Shown: positions 14,415-17,691 of the stretch, in pieces
How positions within the stretch are numbered: position 1 is the first letter of the stretch
How the letters are laid out: each line of letters starts with the position of its first letter
From: Sphingomonadales bacterium
GTDB lineage: Bacteria > Pseudomonadota > Alphaproteobacteria > Sphingomonadales > Sphingomonadaceae
Length of the DNA stretch: 17,691 bases
Assembly (NCBI GenBank): GCA_018971065.1
Contig: JAGWVC010000081.1
Coordinates: 1 to 17,691 of the forward strand
Direction: 5' to 3'
Made by a program: the position numbers and the translations under genes
Notes under the pieces: generated by a model
Seen by the model: only the letters and a program-made list of their open reading frames with translations
Told to the model about the DNA's origin: nothing
Database searches by the model: none

Positions 14415-14444
14415 TTTTGCACGTATTTTCATTCTAGTGCAGAT
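14415..14444. promoter_or_regulatory. Operator-like motifs, inverted pair G/H upstream of the TetR gene
   Basis: Copy G on the plus strand is TTTCATTCTAGTGCAGAT (14427-14444). Copy H reads CGTGCAAAA on the minus strand (14415-14423). Together they form TGCAC-14 nt-GTGCA, the only facing pair of the motif in the window. Its position 42-71 bases before the TetR start suggests autoregulation. Confidence 0.45.
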
Positions 14445-14485
14445 TCCATGTTGGCGAATACGCGGCGACGTGCCATTTTCGCCAC

Positions 14486-15235
14486 ATGCTTGACCGTGCA
14501 GAATTGGCTGAAGCCGCTATTTCCCCCGAAACCAAACCCGCAGGACGATCCTCCCGCCGCGCCGGCTATTCCAGCCCCTCGATCATTGCGCGCCGACACC
14601 GAATTCTCGACGAGACGCGGCAGATGATCGGCGAGGTCGGCATTGCCAACCTGAGCATGGACGATGTCGCCCGGCGCGCCGATGTCGCCAAGCGCACGCT
14701 GTACAACGCCTTCCAGTCGAAGGAGCATCTCGTCGCCTCGGCGATCAGCCAGTATTTCGAGGCTTATACCAGCAAGATCCGTTACACGACCGAGCACGAT
14801 TCGCTGGAATGGATGCTGGAGCACCTGGTGCTGGTGGCGCGCCGCAACATCGATATCCGAAACTACACGCGGGCGCTGCTCAACGTCTATTTCTCGACCG
14901 AAGTCGATCCCGAAATTCGCAAGGCGATCTACGACATCGTCGCCAAGTCGCACGAACCGTGGGTGCGGGGGCTGGTTGCCAACGGAGACGTCCAGCCCTG
15001 GATCGACGCCGACGACCTGATCGCGATGCTGGCGCGCAACCGTTATGCCACGGCCCATGCCTGGACCGAGGGGCAGATTTCAGACAATGAATTCGTGCCG
15101 GCGGTGGTGCGCGGTTTCTTCATCCCGATGGCGGGGGCGACTGTCGGTTCGGTCCAGGCCCAGATCCTCGACCTGCTGGAGCATCTGGACGACAATCCCG
15201 TGATGAAGGCCCCGTTGCGGCGCAAGAAGGGCTGA
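14486..15235 (+). CDS. TetR/AcrR-family transcriptional regulator
   Basis: This 249-residue protein has a basic, disordered N-terminal extension (1-33) and then the TetR DNA-binding domain: ARRHRILDETRQMIGEVG (about 35-52), LSMDDVARRADVAKRTLYNAFQSKEHLV (56-83). The remainder is a variable helical ligand domain (RNIDIRNYTRALLNVYF and following). Such proteins are mostly dimeric repressors released by a small ligand, here possibly the pathway substrate or a CoA ester. It is divergent from the receptor gene, and operator-like motifs occupy their shared upstream region. The ATG at 14486 has no visible ribosome-binding site. TTGGCG (14451-14456) and CATTTT (14474-14479), 17 bases apart, would start transcription close to the ATG, so the mRNA may be leaderless. 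The tail is Lys/Arg-rich. Confidence 0.92.
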   Translation: MLDRAELAEAAISPETKPAGRSSRRAGYSSPSIIARRHRILDETRQMIGEVGIANLSMDDVARRADVAKRTLYNAFQSKEHLVASAISQYFEAYTSKIRYTTEHDSLEWMLEHLVLVARRNIDIRNYTRALLNVYFSTEVDPEIRKAIYDIVAKSHEPWVRGLVANGDVQPWIDADDLIAMLARNRYATAHAWTEGQISDNEFVPAVVRGFFIPMAGATVGSVQAQILDLLEHLDDNPVMKAPLRRKKG

Positions 15236-15256
15236 TCCCGCGCCACGCCCGCACCA

Positions 15257-16756
15257 TCAGGCGGTACGTATCCAGACGCCCTTGGTCTCCAGATAGCTGT
15301 CGAGGTGTTCGCTGCCGCCCTCGCGGCCGAACCCGCTCATCTTGTAGCCGCCGAACGGCATCGCCGGGTCCATCGCGCCATAGGCGTTGACCCAGACCGT
15401 GCCGGCGCGGATGCGCTTCACCGCCTGGTGCGCGCGGGTCACGTCCTTCGTCCACACCGCCGCCGCCAGCCCGAATTCGGTGTCGTTGGCGCGCGCGATC
15501 ACCTCGTCGAAGCCGTCGAACGGCATCACGCAGGCCACCGGGCCGAAGATTTCCTCGCGCGCGACGCGCATGTCGTCGGCCACATCGCCCAGCACCGTCG
15601 GCGGCACGTAGAACCCGCTTTCGAAGCCGCCGTCGCCCAGCACCGCGCCGCCCAGCGCCACGCGCGCGCCTTCCTGCGGGCCGAGTTCGAGATAGGAGCA
15701 CACCCGGTCGAACTGGCCCCGGCTGACGATCGGGCCGATCTGCGTTTCGGGGTCCAGCGTGTGGCCGACGCGGAACGCCCGGCCCGCCGCCACCAGCCGC
15801 TCGACGAATTCGTCATGGATCGACCGTTCGACATAGATGCGCGAACCGGCGCTGCACACCTGCCCGGAATTGTTGAAGATGGCCATCGCCGCCGCCGGGG
15901 CGGCGAGGTCGAGATCGGCGTCGGCGAAGACGATGTTGGGCGATTTTCCGCCCAGTTCCATCGTCACCCGCTTCACCGTGCCGGCGGCGGCGGCGATGAT
16001 CTTCTGCCCGGTGCCGCACGAGCCGGTGAAGGTGATCTTGTTCACATCCGGGTGGCTGCTGATCGCGGCGCCCACCGCGCCGTGCCCGGTGACGACATTG
16101 ACCACGCCCGCCGGAATGCCCGCTTCCAGGCACAGTTCGCCGAAGCGAAGCGGCGTCAGCGAGCCTTTCTCGGACGGTTTCATCACCACGGTGCAGCCCG
16201 CCGCCAGCGCCGGCGCGCACTTCCACGCCGCGCAGAACACCGGCCCGTTCCACGGAATGATCACACCGACCACGCCCACCGGCTCACGCAGGGTGTACGA
16301 CAGCAGCTCCAGCGGCGAGGAATTGGGCGCGGTGGCCCCGCGCACCGATGTTGCCAGCCCGGCATAATGGCGCAGCGCCCGCGTCACCATGCTGACGAAG
16401 GCCTTCGACGGGGTGATCGGCCGCCCCATCTCCAGCGTATCGACCAGCGCGATGTCGTCGAATTCGGCCGCGACCAGATCCGCCAGCTTCAGCAGGCACG
16501 CCTGCCGCTCGCTGGGCTTGAATCGGCTCCACGGCCCCTCGAACGCGGCCCGCGCCGCCGCCACCGCGCGGTTGACGTCCGCGTCGTTGCCCTCGGCGAT
16601 CTGCGCGATCACCGCGCCGGTGCAGGGATCGACCGCATCGAACCACTGGCCGCCGCTGGGTTCCACCAGCTTGCCGTCGATCAGGTGCAGCGACCGCGCG
16701 CGATAGGCGGCGGGCAGCGGCGGCTGGGCAACGGGCTTGAAAACCGGGGCGTTCAT
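15257..16756 (-). CDS. NAD(P)-dependent aldehyde dehydrogenase
   Basis: This 499-residue protein of the standard ALDH superfamily oxidises an aldehyde to the carboxylic acid. Visible elements are IIPWN (166-170, Asn170 of the oxyanion hole), the cofactor segment KPSEKGSLTPL, ITFTGSCGTG (241-250), VTMELGGKSPNIVF with general base Glu267, and NNSGQVCSAGSR with nucleophile Cys301. EEIFGPVACVMPF and PFGGYKMSGFGREGG follow near the C-terminus. The length is typical. ATG at 16756 has AAGGA 8 bases upstream; an adjacent ATG at 16759 is equally possible. The gene starts within a few bases of the MFS stop, so the two form an operon. It converges with the TetR gene across 21 bases with no clear terminator. 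It would supply the acid substrate for CoA activation. Confidence 0.95.
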   Translation of the reverse strand: MNAPVFKPVAQPPLPAAYRARSLHLIDGKLVEPSGGQWFDAVDPCTGAVIAQIAEGNDADVNRAVAAARAAFEGPWSRFKPSERQACLLKLADLVAAEFDDIALVDTLEMGRPITPSKAFVSMVTRALRHYAGLATSVRGATAPNSSPLELLSYTLREPVGVVGVIIPWNGPVFCAAWKCAPALAAGCTVVMKPSEKGSLTPLRFGELCLEAGIPAGVVNVVTGHGAVGAAISSHPDVNKITFTGSCGTGQKIIAAAAGTVKRVTMELGGKSPNIVFADADLDLAAPAAAMAIFNNSGQVCSAGSRIYVERSIHDEFVERLVAAGRAFRVGHTLDPETQIGPIVSRGQFDRVCSYLELGPQEGARVALGGAVLGDGGFESGFYVPPTVLGDVADDMRVAREEIFGPVACVMPFDGFDEVIARANDTEFGLAAAVWTKDVTRAHQAVKRIRAGTVWVNAYGAMDPAMPFGGYKMSGFGREGGSEHLDSYLETKGVWIRTA

Positions 16757-16760
16757 CATA

Positions 16761-17691
16761 TCAATCCTTGGCAAGAACCAGCGCGCGCATTTCGCCGCGC
16801 CCCAGCGCCAGCAGCACCGCCGCCAGCGACAACACGATGGCGACCAGCAGCACCAGCGAGGTGCCGACCTGCTTCGGATCGCCCAGCACATGATCGGTGA
16901 ACAGGCCGACCAGCAGGTTGCCCAGCACCATGCCGACCAGCCCCGTCACCAGCACGAAGATGGCGGAAACCCGCCCGCGCAAGTGCGCCGGGGTTACCAC
17001 CTGCGCGGCGGCCGGCCCCATCGAGGCGGTGGACATGATCAGCATCATGTAAGCGCCGAACAGCACCACGGTAAGCTGCGGGCTGGACACCAGATAGGCC
17101 GCAATCGCGCAAGGGCCGGCCAGCGCCATCGTCAGCAGGCACCAGACCAGATGCGCATCGCCACGCCCGCGCGAGAACCATCTGTCCACCATGCGGCCGT
17201 GGATGGGCAGCGTGGCGGCGGGCACCATCTGCGCCACCCCCATCCACATGCCGATCTGCCCCGGCTTCCAGCCATGCACGCGGCCCAGGAACGCCGGGCT
17301 CCACAATTGCAGGCCGATCGTCACCGAATAGACGAGGCCGATGCCGAGGATGATGCCGCCGAACGCGCGCCGGTGTGCCAGGATGAACGCCAGCGCCTCG
17401 CCATAGCCGCCGCCGGCGCTGGCGCCTGCCGCGGGCTTCTGCCGCGCCGGTTCGGGAAACAGGAACACCAGGCACGCGGTCAGCACGCCGGGGAAGCCGG
17501 TGATCAGGAACGCCTGCTGCCACGGCTTGAAATGGCCCATGACCGGCCAGTGCGAGATGGCGCCCTGCAGCACCGCGCCCACCAGCGGCCCGCCCAGCAG
17601 GAAGACGATGCCCGCGCCCATCACCCCGCCCATCACGAACACGGACATCGCGGTGGAGACTTCCTGCGGCCGGAACGTGTCGCCGATGATC
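16761..17691 (-). CDS. MFS transporter, C-terminal part (start lies beyond the window)
   Basis: About 309 residues are visible, with the frame open through the window edge. They contain the region after cytoplasmic loop 2-3 (IGDTFRPQEVSTAMSVFVMGGVMGAG), several hydrophobic helices, a central hydrophilic loop (FPEPARQKPAAGASAGGGYGEAL) and a second bundle with GRMVDRW, the repeat of the MFS loop motif. Helices such as VVLFGAYMMLIMSTASMGPAAAQVV and LVLLVAIVLSLAAVLLALG follow. It resembles hexuronate/aromatic-acid type anion symporters, but the substrate is not readable. It is upstream of, and nearly overlaps, the aldehyde dehydrogenase gene, suggesting uptake of a pathway acid or alcohol, or export of a product. 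The in-frame ATG at 17648 is internal, not the start. Confidence 0.92.
   Translation of the reverse strand, partial: IIGDTFRPQEVSTAMSVFVMGGVMGAGIVFLLGGPLVGAVLQGAISHWPVMGHFKPWQQAFLITGFPGVLTACLVFLFPEPARQKPAAGASAGGGYGEALAFILAHRRAFGGIILGIGLVYSVTIGLQLWSPAFLGRVHGWKPGQIGMWMGVAQMVPAATLPIHGRMVDRWFSRGRGDAHLVWCLLTMALAGPCAIAAYLVSSPQLTVVLFGAYMMLIMSTASMGPAAAQVVTPAHLRGRVSAIFVLVTGLVGMVLGNLLVGLFTDHVLGDPKQVGTSLVLLVAIVLSLAAVLLALGRGEMRALVLAKD

Noticed and set aside
15305..16900. A 531-codon plus-strand frame opposite the aldehyde dehydrogenase
   Set aside because: Arg/His/Ala-rich shadow; the opposite strand carries all aldehyde dehydrogenase motifs.
1..17691. tRNA, rRNA, CRISPR arrays, phage genes or transposase genes
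   Set aside because: I looked on both strands and saw no cloverleaf, no spaced direct-repeat array and no transposase, integrase or phage motifs.

Overview
The window is GC-rich, densely packed DNA of the kind found in sphingomonads (Novosphingobium, Sphingobium and relatives). The evidence is the codon bias, a TonB-dependent receptor with the sphingomonad-style N-terminus, a paired REP-like repeat carrying the CTGAAC/GTTCAG core common in that order, and GGGGGAATCATTCCCCC-type intergenic hairpins. The genus call is inference.

Layout. Bases 1-376 (minus): a ferredoxin of the [3Fe-4S] CxxHxxC type, followed by the start of a crotonase-fold gene that leaves the window. Bases 555-3940 (plus): two overlapping acyl-CoA dehydrogenase subunit genes and an MDR-family NADPH oxidoreductase. 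Bases 3927-4844 (minus): an EamA-type permease, converging with the oxidoreductase gene. Bases 5035-7154 (plus): a class III CoA-transferase and a crotonase-fold enzyme. Bases 7154-7767: two inverted copies of an intergenic repeat flanking a small membrane zinc-ribbon-like protein. Bases 7781-9408 (minus): a DUF35 protein and a Ltp2/SCPx-like thiolase-fold protein. Bases 9553-10782 (plus): a CYP101-like cytochrome P450. Bases 10783-11201: two terminators, a perfect 40-bp palindrome and a REPIN-like element. Bases 11202-14174 (minus): a TonB-dependent receptor. Bases 14486-15235 (plus): a TetR regulator. Bases 15257-17691 (minus): an aldehyde dehydrogenase and a partial MFS transporter.

How the parts fit. 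The gene set reads as a catabolic locus for a hydrophobic, probably alicyclic, terpenoid or steroid-like compound. The receptor and permeases would move it, the P450 with the ferredoxin would hydroxylate it, the aldehyde dehydrogenase would make an acid, and the CoA-transferase would activate it. The heteromeric dehydrogenase, crotonases and thiolase-fold/DUF35 pair would then shorten the chain or open a ring. The substrate cannot be read from the sequence.

The most distinctive signal is a recurring motif, best form TTACCCTCWAGTGCAAWW with core AGTGCAA. It occurs in all four intergenic regions that separate divergent operons: ferredoxin/dehydrogenase, permease/CoA-transferase, DUF35/P450 and receptor/TetR. 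It abuts or overlaps the best promoter-like elements I can find. It is most simply explained as the operator of a local regulator, with the divergently transcribed TetR protein as first candidate, and it ties scattered operons into one regulon.
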